Positions 35,125-43,576 are shown, counted from the stretch's first letter. The stretch: 64,000 nt of DNA from Hyphomicrobium sp. NDB2Meth4 (GCF_900117445.1 NZ_FPEJ01000005.1:248001-312000), one strand, 5' to 3'. The notes: generated by a model from the sequence alone, not told the origin. Translations and numbers: made by a program.

Positions 35125-35277
35125 GTCCAGCCACTCTCAGCGACGGAACAGCCGTTCTATGCCGCCGTACTTCCGCGGCCAAACATCTGCAATGCATCGC
35201 TCTCTGGTGTCGACAACGCCGTTGCCGCCCTGGTTCTTTGCAATTCTGCGGCAACATCGGAGGCATTACATGGCTAA
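35122..35277 (+). CDS. possible leader peptide coupled to SH3-like gene 1
   Basis: A 51-codon frame beginning with TTG seven bases after the hidden ribosome-binding site and ending in ATGGCTAA, where the stop overlaps the first codons of the SH3-like gene. Composition is not strongly protein-like. The overlap and the position are the only support. It may instead be untranslated leader or the remnant of a gene present at 44213 in the duplicate. Confidence 0.3.
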   Translation: MVQPLSATEQPFYAAVLPRPNICNASLSGVDNAVAALVLCNSAATSEALHG

Positions 35278-35470
35278 GTTCAAGGTCGGGCAGATGGCGG
35301 ACTTCGTGCCAACCAGCCGGGCAGTCCCCGCCTCGGTGCGTTCCTATAAAGTGCTGCGCGTGCTGCCCAATGAAGGCGGCGAGCAGCTCTATCGCATCAA
35401 GACGATCAACGAGGCCTTCGAGCGCGTCGCACGCGAAAGCGAGCTCTTGCAGACGACATCACCACTCTAA
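35270..35470 (+). CDS. small SH3-like protein, copy 1
   Basis: A 66-residue protein: FKVGQMADFVP opens a compact beta-rich domain, YKVLRVLP and EQLYRIKTI form further strands, and an acidic helix (AFERVARESEL) ends it. The strand pattern suggests an SH3-like or KOW-like barrel; this is inference. GGAGG stands six bases before the ATG. It shares 56 of 66 residues with copy 2 at 44902, and two more distant copies lie at 48087 and 50303. Gene order after it (GcrA-domain gene, DUF gene) is repeated at copy 2. Confidence 0.75.
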   Translation: MAKFKVGQMADFVPTSRAVPASVRSYKVLRVLPNEGGEQLYRIKTINEAFERVARESELLQTTSPL

Positions 35471-35495
35471 AGCGCTCGGTCGAGCGCGCAAACCA

Positions 35496-35741
35496 ATGGA
35501 AAGCACAACTGAAATGCCCCATGACGCGACGGTTTTGAAGGACAAGAAAGCTGCCGTGCGCAAGACGGTCGCAACACTGGGCACCAATGACTGCCGGTGG
35601 CCGATCGGCGATCCCCAAATTGCTGGCTTCCACTTCTGTGGGGAGCACGCGAGCGACGGCCACCCGTATTGTAAAAAGCATACCGCGCAGGCCAGCACGC
35701 CAGCTCGTCCACGTCCGATCCAGAACCGGAACTGGGAATGA
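35496..35741 (+). CDS. GcrA C-terminal-domain-only protein, copy 1
   Basis: An 81-residue protein. After a basic N-terminus it carries CRWPIGDPQIAGFHFCGEHA and YCKKHTAQA, the zinc-ribbon-like C-terminal motif of the cell-cycle regulator GcrA. In GcrA this end contacts the sigma-70 factor, while a separate N-terminal HTH binds methylated DNA. The HTH is absent here, so the protein might bind sigma or RNA polymerase alone. The stop overlaps the next ATG (ATGA). Confidence 0.72.
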   Translation: MESTTEMPHDATVLKDKKAAVRKTVATLGTNDCRWPIGDPQIAGFHFCGEHASDGHPYCKKHTAQASTPARPRPIQNRNWE

Positions 35742-36007
35742 GCATGGAGCCAACCGGCAGCAAATTCGCGTTCGAGGCACCGGCCGAAATCTACTCGAGC
35801 GGCAGCTTTCGCAAGGGCAAAGGCCCTATGAGCTATCGCCGCTTCACGAGCAGTGCTGAGGCTATCCGCTTCGCCGTGGAGGAGCTGCCGCAGATGCTAC
35901 AGCGTGGCACCGTCATGGAGGTCGGCGACGAGCGCTTCGAGTTTGCCGACATCCAGGCGCTCTACGACAGCACCGACTATCCATTGCCGCGCGGTGAGGC
36001 AGACTAA
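35738..36007 (+). CDS. conserved small protein of the duplicated cassette, copy 1
   Basis: An 89-residue protein with APAEIYSSG, then MSYRRFTSSAEAIRFAVEEL, LQRGTVMEVGDERF and a short acidic end. No membrane segment or catalytic motif is visible. The family is not named, but the strong similarity to 45360-45638 shows that it is a real gene under selection. It is coupled to the GcrA-domain gene by overlapping stop and start. Confidence 0.75.
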   Translation: MSMEPTGSKFAFEAPAEIYSSGSFRKGKGPMSYRRFTSSAEAIRFAVEELPQMLQRGTVMEVGDERFEFADIQALYDSTDYPLPRGEAD

Positions 36008-36028
36008 GCCTGCTGCCACCTTCTCGGG

Positions 36029-37102
36029 CTAAGCAGCTCCTGAACCATTCCGGCTCGCAGCCGCCAGTCGTTTCAGCGTTGCCACCTCACGCGCCCATTC
36101 CTTGAACGGCACAGCGGGGGTACCGCCCATGCGGGCCCCCGGCGGCACGTCGTCCTTCACATGCGCCATGCCCGCAATTTGCGCGCCGTCGCCGATCTTG
36201 ACGTGCCCGACGACGCCCGAATGACCACCCATAACGACGAAATCGCCAAGTTGCGCTGAGCCAGCGATGCCCGTCTGCGCCACGAGAACGCAATGGCGAC
36301 CGATGATGGCGTTATGACCGATCTGCACAAGATTATCGATCTTGGTGCCTTCGCCGATCACCGTGTCATTGAGCGCTCCGCGGTCGACTGCGGAATTGGC
36401 GCCGATCTCGACATCGTCGCCGACGATCACGCGTCCGACTTGCGGCACCTTCAAGTGCCCCTTCGCGCTCATGGCGAAGCCGAATCCGTCCTGGCCGATG
36501 CGCACGCCAGCATGCAGGATAGTACGATCGCCGATGAAGCAATGCATGAGCGTCGCACACGGCCCAATGTAGCAATCTGATCCAACGACGACGCGATAGC
36601 CCACGACAGCGCCAGCCGCCACCGTCGTTCCCGAGCCGATCTGTGCCTCGGCCCCGATGATCGCGCCGGGCTCGATCTTCACGCCCTGCTCGATGCGCGC
36701 AGTCGGATGAATAAGCGTGCCGCGCCCGCGCTCGTCCTCAAGCCTCGCTGCGATGGGATGCAACGCGTCGGCATAAAAGAGACGCAAGGCAAAAGCGAAG
36801 GCGCTGTAGGGCGTCTTGGTCTTCAGTATCGCAGTGTCCGCCGGCACGCGGCCGGCAAACGACGGCGCAACGAGACAGCCGCCGGCATGGGTTGCCGCGA
36901 GTTGATCGATATATTTTGGGTTGTCGAAGAAGGCGAGATGCTGCGGTCCCGCGCTACCCAGCGGCTTGACGTCTTCGATCTCGCTGCTTCCCGCCGCGAG
37001 TTGCTCGAGTTCCGCGCCCAGCTTGTCAGCGATGACCGGCAAAGGAAATGGCCCCGACCTCGTGAAGAAGCCCGGATGGTCTGTATATCGTGCTGCTTGC
37101 AT
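36029..37102 (-). CDS. lpxD: UDP-3-O-acylglucosamine N-acyltransferase LpxD
   Basis: About 357 residues: an N-terminal uridine-binding domain (FFDNPKYIDQLAATHAG) followed by many hexapeptide repeats forming a left-handed beta helix, with QIGHNAIIG holding the catalytic histidine. It adds the second acyl chain in lipid A synthesis. I chose the ATG at 37102, which has AAGG upstream, over 37135. It is outside any lpx/fab cluster, so it may be an additional copy. Confidence 0.88.
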   Translation of the reverse strand: MQAARYTDHPGFFTRSGPFPLPVIADKLGAELEQLAAGSSEIEDVKPLGSAGPQHLAFFDNPKYIDQLAATHAGGCLVAPSFAGRVPADTAILKTKTPYSAFAFALRLFYADALHPIAARLEDERGRGTLIHPTARIEQGVKIEPGAIIGAEAQIGSGTTVAAGAVVGYRVVVGSDCYIGPCATLMHCFIGDRTILHAGVRIGQDGFGFAMSAKGHLKVPQVGRVIVGDDVEIGANSAVDRGALNDTVIGEGTKIDNLVQIGHNAIIGRHCVLVAQTGIAGSAQLGDFVVMGGHSGVVGHVKIGDGAQIAGMAHVKDDVPPGARMGGTPAVPFKEWAREVATLKRLAAASRNGSGAA

Positions 37103-37181
37103 TCCTCGCCTTCCAGGCAGGTCAGTTGCGTTCATTGGATCGAGCAGGAAGAGTTAGGCAGCCGACGATATACGTGCACAC

Positions 37182-37307
37182 CTACCCCGGTGTCGTTGGG
37201 TAAAGGACGAGAATACCGGCAACAAACACGATTCCTGAAACGAGCGGCAGAACCCCAAGCGGGCGTGTCCTGAGGACAGCGATCTTACCCTCGCGGGTCC
37301 TGCTCAC
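37182..37307 (-). CDS. 41-residue single-helix membrane protein, copy 1
   Basis: A micro-protein with a basic N-terminus (SRTREGKIAVLRTRPLG) and one membrane helix ending in LVLYPTTPG. The GTG start at 37307 overlaps the stop of a 29-codon leader frame (GTGA). A paralogue of identical length, with the same C-terminus and the same overlap, lies at 45931-46056, which is the main support for both being real. Confidence 0.65.
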   Translation of the reverse strand: MSRTREGKIAVLRTRPLGVLPLVSGIVFVAGILVLYPTTPG

Positions 37308-37393
37308 AACGACCGCATCAGCGTCGCCGACGGAAATTGGCGGGAGCTGCCAATGAGTGCAGCGGGTTGAAATCTGCCTAGCCCGTGATGCAT
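37304..37393 (-). CDS. 29-codon leader frame coupled to micro-protein 1
   Basis: The frame starts with ATG after CGGGAAACCAG and ends in a TGA that overlaps the GTG of the micro-protein gene. Its length equals that of the leader at 46053-46142, although the peptides do not look alike. Translation of the leader would open the downstream start; this is inferred from layout only. Confidence 0.4.
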   Translation of the reverse strand: MHHGLGRFQPAALIGSSRQFPSATLMRSL

Positions 37394-37457
37394 CTGGTTT
37401 CCCGGTCTGCCGTACAGGCGGGAGCACAAGCATCTCTCGGTCGCAGGCGCCTGCGGG
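37394..37457 (-). promoter_or_regulatory. leader element, copy 6 (minus strand), with 45-base repeat
   Basis: Positions 37413-37457 are identical to 46162-46206. On the minus strand the repeat runs from a 14-base palindrome, CGCAGGCGCCTGCG, through CGAGAGATGCTTGTG to CTCCCGCC. TCCCG can pair with CGGGA (37400-37404), which is the ribosome-binding site of the leader frame. Weaker similarity to the other copy extends about 60 bases further upstream. Confidence 0.6.
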
Positions 37458-37569
37458 CTCTATGCCTACGATGCCGCCAACCTATGCTGGTTTGGGACGG
37501 TTGGCAAACTGCGGCTGGACGCTGCGACGCAGAGTGCATCCCTCGCGTAAAAGCGCAGCAATCCCAAAC

Positions 37570-37980
37570 CTAGTCACCCGTGATCATCACCTCGGGCGCA
37601 CCTTCCGAATCATCGAGATTGAGCCCGTCCTCTTCAGCCAGCTTCACGCCCGTCAGGCATACGTCGCCTTCATCGACCACAACCCTCAACGCCGTCAGCG
37701 ATTTTCCCTGACTAGCGCCGCTGAACGAATATCCCGTGTCCATGTCGAACTGCGACCGGCACTTTCCGCACACCAGGAAATTTCCCTCGTTGTCCATATC
37801 GACCTGCGCGGCATCGTTCGGACAAGCATTCTCGAACCCATAAAAATTGTTGCCCTTGCGCGTGACCAGAATCGGCCAGGGCTTGCTGCTGCCTGCCTCG
37901 TCCGGGCGCGCAAGAACGAAACCGCGCGCCCCGCCGTCGTCGACCTCGAAGGTGGAACAAATGACAAATAGCTCGTCCAT
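37570..37980 (-). CDS. Rieske-fold protein with altered cluster ligands
   Basis: A 136-residue protein. The sequence FENACPNDAAQVDMDNEGNF followed by LVCGKCRSQFDMDTG lines up with Rieske ferredoxin-type domains (C-x-H and C-x-x-H). Here the first pair reads Cys53-Pro-Asn and the second Cys71-Gly-Lys-Cys74, so both histidine ligands are replaced. A normal Rieske cluster therefore seems unlikely; three cysteines could bind another metal centre. It follows the GMC oxidoreductase gene by 146 bases on the same strand. The start at 37980 is chosen from domain limits. Confidence 0.65.
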   Translation of the reverse strand: MDELFVICSTFEVDDGGARGFVLARPDEAGSSKPWPILVTRKGNNFYGFENACPNDAAQVDMDNEGNFLVCGKCRSQFDMDTGYSFSGASQGKSLTALRVVVDEGDVCLTGVKLAEEDGLNLDDSEGAPEVMITGD

Positions 37981-38126
37981 GCCGCGCGCCTTTCCAGCCA
38001 GCGGAGCGAGCGCCCGTTGTAGGGAAGCCCACACACCGCACGAATTCCATAGCTCTGAGCTGAAGCAGCAAGATACGTGCCGCACCAACGCGCACGGCAT
38101 CGATAGAGCACGGCGCTGGAACCGCC

Positions 38127-39782
38127 CTACATGGCGGCCTGGCGCAGCGGGAGAAGCGGCTGCATGTCGGTATCGAGCGTTCTGCCGAGTTGCCGCGACG
38201 CCAGGATCATGGCGCGCTCGGCGAGTGCCGTGATCGTCAGCAGCGGACTGACACCCACCGCCGTCGGAACTGCCGCGCCATCGCACACATAGAGCCCTTC
38301 GTGCACGCCAACGGGCCCCTTCTCAGGATCGAACACGCGTCCATCCGGCGCCACGACCCCGTGCTCGACGCTCTCACCCATCCCGCACCCACCCAGCGGA
38401 TGCGCAATGATGCGATTGCCACCGAATGCCGTCATCGCAAATGGGTTGGCGTTGAACTCCCCACCCATGGCTTCGATCAGCGACTTGACCTTCTGCTCTG
38501 CGCGCAAGCGTTCCGGCGCCGCGCTGTAACCGGGCCATTCGACCACAACGCTACCGTTCTTCAGCACCAACCGGCCGCTGGCATCGTCATGCGAGACGAC
38601 ATAGAAGAGCTGTGCGCGGCTCAAGCGATCGCCGTAAACGCCCTGCCACAACAGCTGCAAAGCCGTGCCCACCTTCAGCTGCAGAAACTCCTTCAGCGGC
38701 GCAAGCGCAGCCATCATGGTGAGCATCGTGCCGTCATGCACCCATACCGGCCCATCCTCATCGCCCAGATCGATCATCGCCATGCTGTGCGGGCCGACAG
38801 GCGGTCCGCCTGCCGGTCGCTGTGACGGGAAGCCGGTCGCCACGGCATTGACCGGCACTTCGAGATTGCCCGCCACGACGAGGTCGTCGCCGTTGGCCGA
38901 GAAGTTCTGACCAAGCTTGTCGGAGAGCGTGAGCCCCCGCTGCTGCGCCTTCAGCAACAGTTCATTGGTCCCCAGTGTGCCCGCGGCCAGGACGACGATG
39001 GGCGCTTCCAAGCGGACGCTGGCGCCCGGCATCGACAAGTCCTGCACGACCACTTCCCAGCCACGCGCCGTCTTTGCGATCGACTGCACTCGGCTTTCGC
39101 AGAACACGGACGCACCATTGCTCACCGCATCGGCCACGTAGGTGACACCGGTCGTGTTCTTTGCGCCCGCGTTGCAACCCGACCAGCAGTCTCCGCAGTG
39201 CTCACACGCATTCTGCTTCACGCCGGAGATGTTCACGCCCGGCGTATGAGTGATCGTCATCGAAGGCAACAGCGCCGAACGTCCCGACGCTTCGGCAGTT
39301 CGGCACATCCCGGCATACTTGGGGAACCGCGCCGGACCTGGCACGGGAGCAACGTCGAGCATCTCTTCGGCAAGTCCAATTCCCCGCAGGAACAGGCCGT
39401 CGTCGATCACAGCCTCAGGCCAGCCTGCTTTGCGCAGCCGCGCCAGATCCGGCCGCAGCGCAATCCCCGCGTTGATCAGCGAGCCGCCACCAAGACCCGA
39501 AGCACCGAACACGGTCAGCCCCTTGCCGACTGACAAGTAATAGAGGCCCGCTGGATCACCGAGCTTCGGTGCGCGCCCTGTCAGCCGCGTCTCTGCGCGA
39601 CGCGCCTTCGCTGTCGTCGGAAACTCGCCCGGGCGCCAATGACGGCCCTGCTCGAGCACGGCGACCTTGAACCCCATGCGCGCCAACCGGCAGGCCGCCA
39701 CGCCTCCGCCGTAACCTGACCCGATGACGATGGCATCGTAGCCGGGCATCGCTGCAGAGATTGTCTTTGTGGCAAAGGGCAT
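38127..39782 (-). CDS. GMC-family FAD oxidoreductase with Cys-rich insert
   Basis: A 551-residue flavoenzyme. The FAD-binding motif GSGYGGGVAACRLARMG is at the N-terminus and GASGLGGGSLIN follows. The middle holds CEHCGDCWSGCNAGAKNT, a ferredoxin-like cysteine cluster known in cholesterol-oxidase-like GMC enzymes. HPLGGCGMGESVEHGVV and VGVSPLLTITALAERA close the FAD and active-site regions. It would oxidise an alcohol; the substrate is unknown. An iron-sulfur cluster is possible but inferred. The LysR gene lies upstream on the same strand. Confidence 0.82.
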   Translation of the reverse strand: MPFATKTISAAMPGYDAIVIGSGYGGGVAACRLARMGFKVAVLEQGRHWRPGEFPTTAKARRAETRLTGRAPKLGDPAGLYYLSVGKGLTVFGASGLGGGSLINAGIALRPDLARLRKAGWPEAVIDDGLFLRGIGLAEEMLDVAPVPGPARFPKYAGMCRTAEASGRSALLPSMTITHTPGVNISGVKQNACEHCGDCWSGCNAGAKNTTGVTYVADAVSNGASVFCESRVQSIAKTARGWEVVVQDLSMPGASVRLEAPIVVLAAGTLGTNELLLKAQQRGLTLSDKLGQNFSANGDDLVVAGNLEVPVNAVATGFPSQRPAGGPPVGPHSMAMIDLGDEDGPVWVHDGTMLTMMAALAPLKEFLQLKVGTALQLLWQGVYGDRLSRAQLFYVVSHDDASGRLVLKNGSVVVEWPGYSAAPERLRAEQKVKSLIEAMGGEFNANPFAMTAFGGNRIIAHPLGGCGMGESVEHGVVAPDGRVFDPEKGPVGVHEGLYVCDGAAVPTAVGVSPLLTITALAERAMILASRQLGRTLDTDMQPLLPLRQAAM

Positions 39783-40005
39783 GCGCGCTCGACCTCCAGA
39801 GAAAATATCCGTTCGACGGTTCTCTCAGAGACTCGTTCACAGAGGCACAAACTTGGTGCGCCGCAATTTAATCAAAACCGCGCATTGTGAGGGCTGGCCG
39901 CAAAAACTGCATGCCGTCGCTGCCTCTCAAAGGCCCCCGATCGAGACAGGAGCAATGCGTGGAACCGCGAACGCGCGCACCGACCGCGGCGTTTGCGGTC
40001 GGCAT

Positions 40006-40902
40006 CTACGCTGTCAGCGATTGCCGCTGCGCCTGCTCGGGACCATCGCCGAGACACCGGATGATGTGATCGCGCAATTTTGTAGCCGGTGCCGCCAGCG
40101 CGCGCACGGTCATGAGTGCGATCTCTGTGTCCTTGAGTTCTGGCAGCGGCTGTCCATCCGTGACGTGCAAGCCGTGCGGAACCATCTCGCGCGGCAGAAC
40201 AGCCACCCCGAGCCCGGCCCGCACCGCGGCAAGCGTACCCGCGAGCGAAGCGCACGTGTAGGAGATACGCCAGCGCATACGGGCGCGATTGAGAGCGTCG
40301 ACTGCGCGCTTGCGGTAGACGCAAGGCTCCGGCGACACGACGAGTGGCAGCGGCCCGCCGCCCGCGATGAAGTCGTGATGACCCGAGACCCACACCAGCG
40401 GCTCGCGCCACACGCGCACGCCCTGCGCGCCTGCACCCTGCTCGCGCTTTACCAGCACGATATCGAACGTCCCGTCCCGAAATCCCGCCAGAAGATTGAG
40501 CGTCAGATCGCAGGTCACTTCCAGCGCAACGGATGGGTACGCCTGCACAAAGCGCGAGAGGATGCCGCTCATATGATGCGTGGCAAAATCCTCAGGCACG
40601 CCCAGCCGGATCGAGCCCTGCATCTGCGGCTCGATGACGAGCGAGACCATCTCGTCATTGAGGTCCAGTATTCTCTGCGCATAGCCGAGAACCGCCTCGC
40701 CTTCCGGGGTCAGATGTACCGAGCGGGGCGTCCTGTCGAGAAGCCGCTGGCCGAGGGCGTCCTCCAGCCGCTTGATCTGCAGAGAAATCGTCGACTGCTG
40801 GCGCAAGAGCCTCTCGGCTGCTCGCGTAAAGCTGCCCGCGTGGGCAATCGTGACGAACGTGCGCAGCAGATCGACGTCGAGATTGATGAGCGTCTTGGGC
40901 AT
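40006..40902 (-). CDS. LysR-family transcriptional regulator
   Basis: About 298 residues. The N-terminal helix-turn-helix runs LLRTFVTIAHAGSFTRAAER to RLEDALGQRLLDRT, then a LysR substrate-binding domain. The start at 40902 (MPKTLINLDVDLLRTF) gives the family N-terminus; ATG at 40917 is also possible. It may control the GMC gene downstream or the divergent carbonic anhydrase gene 135 bases away. The effector is unknown. Confidence 0.88.
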   Translation of the reverse strand: MPKTLINLDVDLLRTFVTIAHAGSFTRAAERLLRQQSTISLQIKRLEDALGQRLLDRTPRSVHLTPEGEAVLGYAQRILDLNDEMVSLVIEPQMQGSIRLGVPEDFATHHMSGILSRFVQAYPSVALEVTCDLTLNLLAGFRDGTFDIVLVKREQGAGAQGVRVWREPLVWVSGHHDFIAGGGPLPLVVSPEPCVYRKRAVDALNRARMRWRISYTCASLAGTLAAVRAGLGVAVLPREMVPHGLHVTDGQPLPELKDTEIALMTVRALAAPATKLRDHIIRCLGDGPEQAQRQSLTA

Positions 40903-41037
40903 AGGCGCGGCATCCATCAACAAAATTCATCATAGAGGCCAAGATTATTCAATTTGCCAATGCCGTTTGCAAGGCCCATTGGTCCCTGAGGCAGGTCCGC
41001 TGCCGTCCGGCGCAGAACCAACAGAAGGGATGAAATA

Positions 41038-41685
41038 GTGGCCGAACTGGCAAAGCTGTTCGAGAACAACCGCCGCTGGGCTGAGGCCAACCTCGCCGCC
41101 GATCCGCAGTTCTTCGAGAGATTATCCGAGCAGCAATCGCCCAAGTATCTTTGGATCGGATGCTCCGACAGCCGCGTACCAGCAAATCACATCCTCGGCC
41201 TCAAGCCGGGCGAGGTCTTCGTTCATCGCAACGTCGCCAATCTCGTCGTGCACACGGACATGAGCTGCCTCTCCGTGCTCCAATTCGCCGTCGAAGTTCT
41301 GAAGGTCGAGCACGTCATCGTCTGCGGACACTATGGTTGCGGCGGCGTGCACGCAGCGTGCGGCACGCGTCAGTTCGGCCTCATCGACAACTGGCTTCGC
41401 AACATCAAGGACATTTACGTCCGCCATCGCGACGAGCTCGAACAGATTACCGACATGAAGCATCGCGGCGACCGCCTGTGCGAGCTCAATGTCGTCGAGC
41501 AGGTGAAGCACGTCTGTCAAACGACCATCGTTCAGAACGCTTGGACCAGCGGGCAGCCCCTGTCGGTCCACGGACTGATCTACGGATTGCATGATGGACT
41601 ACTGCGAGACCTCGCCGTGCGCATATCCGGCGCCAGGCAGCTGGAGGAGGTCTACCGCTTCAAAATGGGCGAGGCCGCCGAATAG
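41038..41685 (+). CDS. can: beta-class carbonic anhydrase
   Basis: A 215-residue enzyme with WIGCSDSRVPAN (Cys42, Asp44, Arg46) and HYGCGG near residue 100, which supply the zinc ligands and catalytic Asp-Arg pair of the beta class. It interconverts CO2 and bicarbonate. The start is GTG with AAGGGA upstream. LysR-type gene divergent. Confidence 0.93.
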   Translation: MAELAKLFENNRRWAEANLAADPQFFERLSEQQSPKYLWIGCSDSRVPANHILGLKPGEVFVHRNVANLVVHTDMSCLSVLQFAVEVLKVEHVIVCGHYGCGGVHAACGTRQFGLIDNWLRNIKDIYVRHRDELEQITDMKHRGDRLCELNVVEQVKHVCQTTIVQNAWTSGQPLSVHGLIYGLHDGLLRDLAVRISGARQLEEVYRFKMGEAAE

Positions 41686-41849
41686 CAGGCGCGAGCGCTC
41701 TCGCCTGCGGCGTGGCTGCGGCGTGCGGCACGGCCGCAGACGCACCATCATCAAAAACATCAATGCCACAGATTGCATATATCAATTTCCGCAAGAGTGC
41801 CTCGGAGGCTACTGAAGGATTTGGCCTTCCGAATTGCGGGGAAACGATA

Positions 41850-42227
41850 GTGCTGGAGAGTGTCCTTCACCGCGAAATCACGGAATCCGCCTTCGTATCA
41901 ATCGTGTGGGCGGCCATTTCGCTCGCCATCGGCGCCATATTTCAAATCGACGTGCTGCTGCCGGTGCTCTGGAGCCTGGCGATATTTGCGGCGGCGGAGG
42001 CATCGCGCATTTGGCACGGCACCCCGCTCAACGGCTCCAACTCTTGGCGCATTGCCAAACTCAGTGTCTGGGCGGCTATCGGCTATGCGACCTTTGTCGT
42101 CGGCCTCTGGTATCTGCTGCCGATCTCGCTCGCCTTCCTCGGTATCATCCTATTCGACAAAAATGCCGCGCACCGCTCAGCGCCGGCACGCGTTAATGCA
42201 AAAGCATATCGACGCCAGCTGGGCTGA
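41850..42227 (+). CDS. polytopic membrane protein of unknown function
   Basis: About 125 residues with four hydrophobic segments in two pairs, separated by a polar loop (RIWHGTPLNGSNSWR). The GTG at 41850 has GCGGGGAAA upstream; an in-frame ATG at 41763 would add a polar 29-residue extension. Family not recognised. Confidence 0.55.
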   Translation: MLESVLHREITESAFVSIVWAAISLAIGAIFQIDVLLPVLWSLAIFAAAEASRIWHGTPLNGSNSWRIAKLSVWAAIGYATFVVGLWYLLPISLAFLGIILFDKNAAHRSAPARVNAKAYRRQLG

Positions 42228-42350
42228 TCGCCGCCAGGCCCGGTCTTCCTTGAGACAGGACGCCTGGAACGCCCCCCAGCCCACGCTAAGAGTCGACTCG
42301 GCGCAATCGAAGCTCTATGAAGGGTGCATCGTTGGCTACGGTGCTCGGGC

Positions 42351-42397
42351 GCTGACGACTGGGAGCTGAATACTCCTGCCGCAAAGCAGGAGGTTTC
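42351..42397 (+). promoter_or_regulatory. leader element, copy 4 (perfect RBS hairpin)
   Basis: CTCCTGC (42373-42379) and GCAGGAG (42386-42392) form a perfect seven-pair stem with loop CGCAAA. GCAGGAGG is the ribosome-binding site of the ATG at 42398. GGGAG (42361-42365) just upstream could pair with CTCC instead and release the site. Here CGC/GCG of the other copies is TGC/GCA, a compensating change. Confidence 0.65.
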
Positions 42398-42640
42398 ATG
42401 GACAGCTCAGCGTGCTACTTCGACCCTACGCTTATTCGCAATATGGTAGCCGCATTCGACGCCGCAATGGCGCGGCGCCTTCTTCCGTCTGACCACACGC
42501 CTACCGTTCGCTTCTTCATTGCGCGTCGCATAATCGACGCGGCACGGGGCGGCGAACGCGACCGCCATAGGCTCGAGATGGCGGCCGATTCACCGCCAAC
42601 CGAGCAGCGCCTGCCGGTAGCTCATCGCTCATCGACCTAG
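42398..42640 (+). CDS. small hypothetical protein behind leader element 4
   Basis: An 80-residue protein with a helical first half (LIRNMVAAFDAAMARRLL, then FFIARRIIDAARGGERDRHR), a pattern common in short uncharacterised proteins of Hyphomicrobiales. AGGAGG stands six bases before the ATG, inside the hairpin. The tail after residue 60 is polar. It precedes the bS21 gene by 97 bases. Confidence 0.6.
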   Translation: MDSSACYFDPTLIRNMVAAFDAAMARRLLPSDHTPTVRFFIARRIIDAARGGERDRHRLEMAADSPPTEQRLPVAHRSST

Positions 42641-42737
42641 CGCGCCGGCATCTCGATCCCGCGTCCGTGACCAGCATTTTGCGCAGGCGTCGGCGTCCTC
42701 GCGCTGAGCGTTGACCACCAATAGAAAGGAAACCACC

Positions 42738-42986
42738 CTGCAAGTTCTCGTCCGCGATAATAATGTCGATCAAGCCCTCAGGGTTCTGAAAAAGAAGCTT
42801 CAGCGCGAAGGCGTGTTCCGCGAGATGAAGCGCCGCCGCTCGTTCGAGAAGCCATCAGAACGACGCGTCAGGGAAAAAGCAGAGTCCATTCGCAGGGCCA
42901 AAAAGGCCGCGCGCAAGCAGGCTCAGCGCGAAGGCTTGATTCCGATGCCAGCGAAGAAGCCGCCGATCGGTGCAGAGCGTCGTTAA
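42738..42986 (+). CDS. rpsU: 30S ribosomal protein bS21 with apparent CTG start
   Basis: About 82 residues: [20 protein letters not shown], then the basic helical tail typical of bS21. Family members start Met-Gln-Val or similar, and at that place the codon is CTG (42738). AAAGGA ends seven bases before it, ideal spacing. The nearest usual alternative is TTG at 42711, which adds nine atypical residues and has no ribosome-binding site. bS21 binds the 30S platform and affects initiation. A second rpsU elsewhere in the genome is likely. Confidence 0.85.
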   Translation: MQVLVRDNNVDQALRVLKKKLQREGVFREMKRRRSFEKPSERRVREKAESIRRAKKAARKQAQREGLIPMPAKKPPIGAERR

Positions 42987-43083
42987 ACGCCGTTTGCTTC
43001 CTGTTTGGTTTCCGCCTTTGTGCATCTCCGCCGAAGAGCCCTGCAGCTCCTCGGCTGCAGCCCAGGCGCGCGGCATCCTGTGA

Positions 43084-43296
43084 TCAGATGGTGGCGTGAG
43101 CGCTCCAGCGCCCCAGTATGGCGAGCGCTTCTGGATCTTGCGTCAATAACGCGCCATTGTCCCACATCCTCGTCAGCAGCGAGCCAGCCCGCACGCGCGG
43201 CCTGCGACGATGCTGGCTTTCGACGCAATACATGAGGACCTCGTCGCAGAACGCCGAGGTATCACGAGCAGTGCCAATGAATTTAAGTGAAGCCAT
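43084..43296 (-). CDS. possible small protein opposite 43295-43576
   Basis: A 70-residue frame (MASLKFIGTARDTSAFCDEV at the start, LLTQDPEALAILGRW near the end). Its start codon overlaps the start of the plus-strand frame at 43295 (CATG). No clear ribosome-binding site. Composition is protein-like but weak as evidence. Confidence 0.3.
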   Translation of the reverse strand: MASLKFIGTARDTSAFCDEVLMYCVESQHRRRPRVRAGSLLTRMWDNGALLTQDPEALAILGRWSAHATI

Positions 43297-43576
43297 GTCC
43301 GACTTTGCACGGTGGTCAAAGTGGTTCGCTTGCGGCAGCGAACTCGGAGCAAACAAGACCAATGCGCTTGCGCTGATGGCATGGATTGCCGCGCATGCTG
43401 CAAGTGACGGGAAAGGCGTTGAGTTCGACGAGCGCGTCTGGCTGTCTCTTACGCGACAAACCGGTTTGACCGCCGAAGAAGGACGCGACGCTCTGGACGC
43501 ACTGATTGCCCATGGCCTGGTAACCGCCGTGGGTCAGGAGAAGCCGGGGCATCTAATCGCGCGCGCCGTCCTATGA
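43295..43576 (+). CDS. small winged-helix-like hypothetical protein
   Basis: About 93 residues. The helices LMAWIAAHAASDGKGVEFDE, SLTRQTGLTAEEGRDALDAL and a short turn GLVTAVGQEKPGHL resemble a winged helix. An alternative ATG at 43277 adds six residues; neither has a strong ribosome-binding site. Possibly a DNA-binding protein. It converges on the second cspA gene. Confidence 0.5.
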   Translation: MSDFARWSKWFACGSELGANKTNALALMAWIAAHAASDGKGVEFDERVWLSLTRQTGLTAEEGRDALDALIAHGLVTAVGQEKPGHLIARAVL

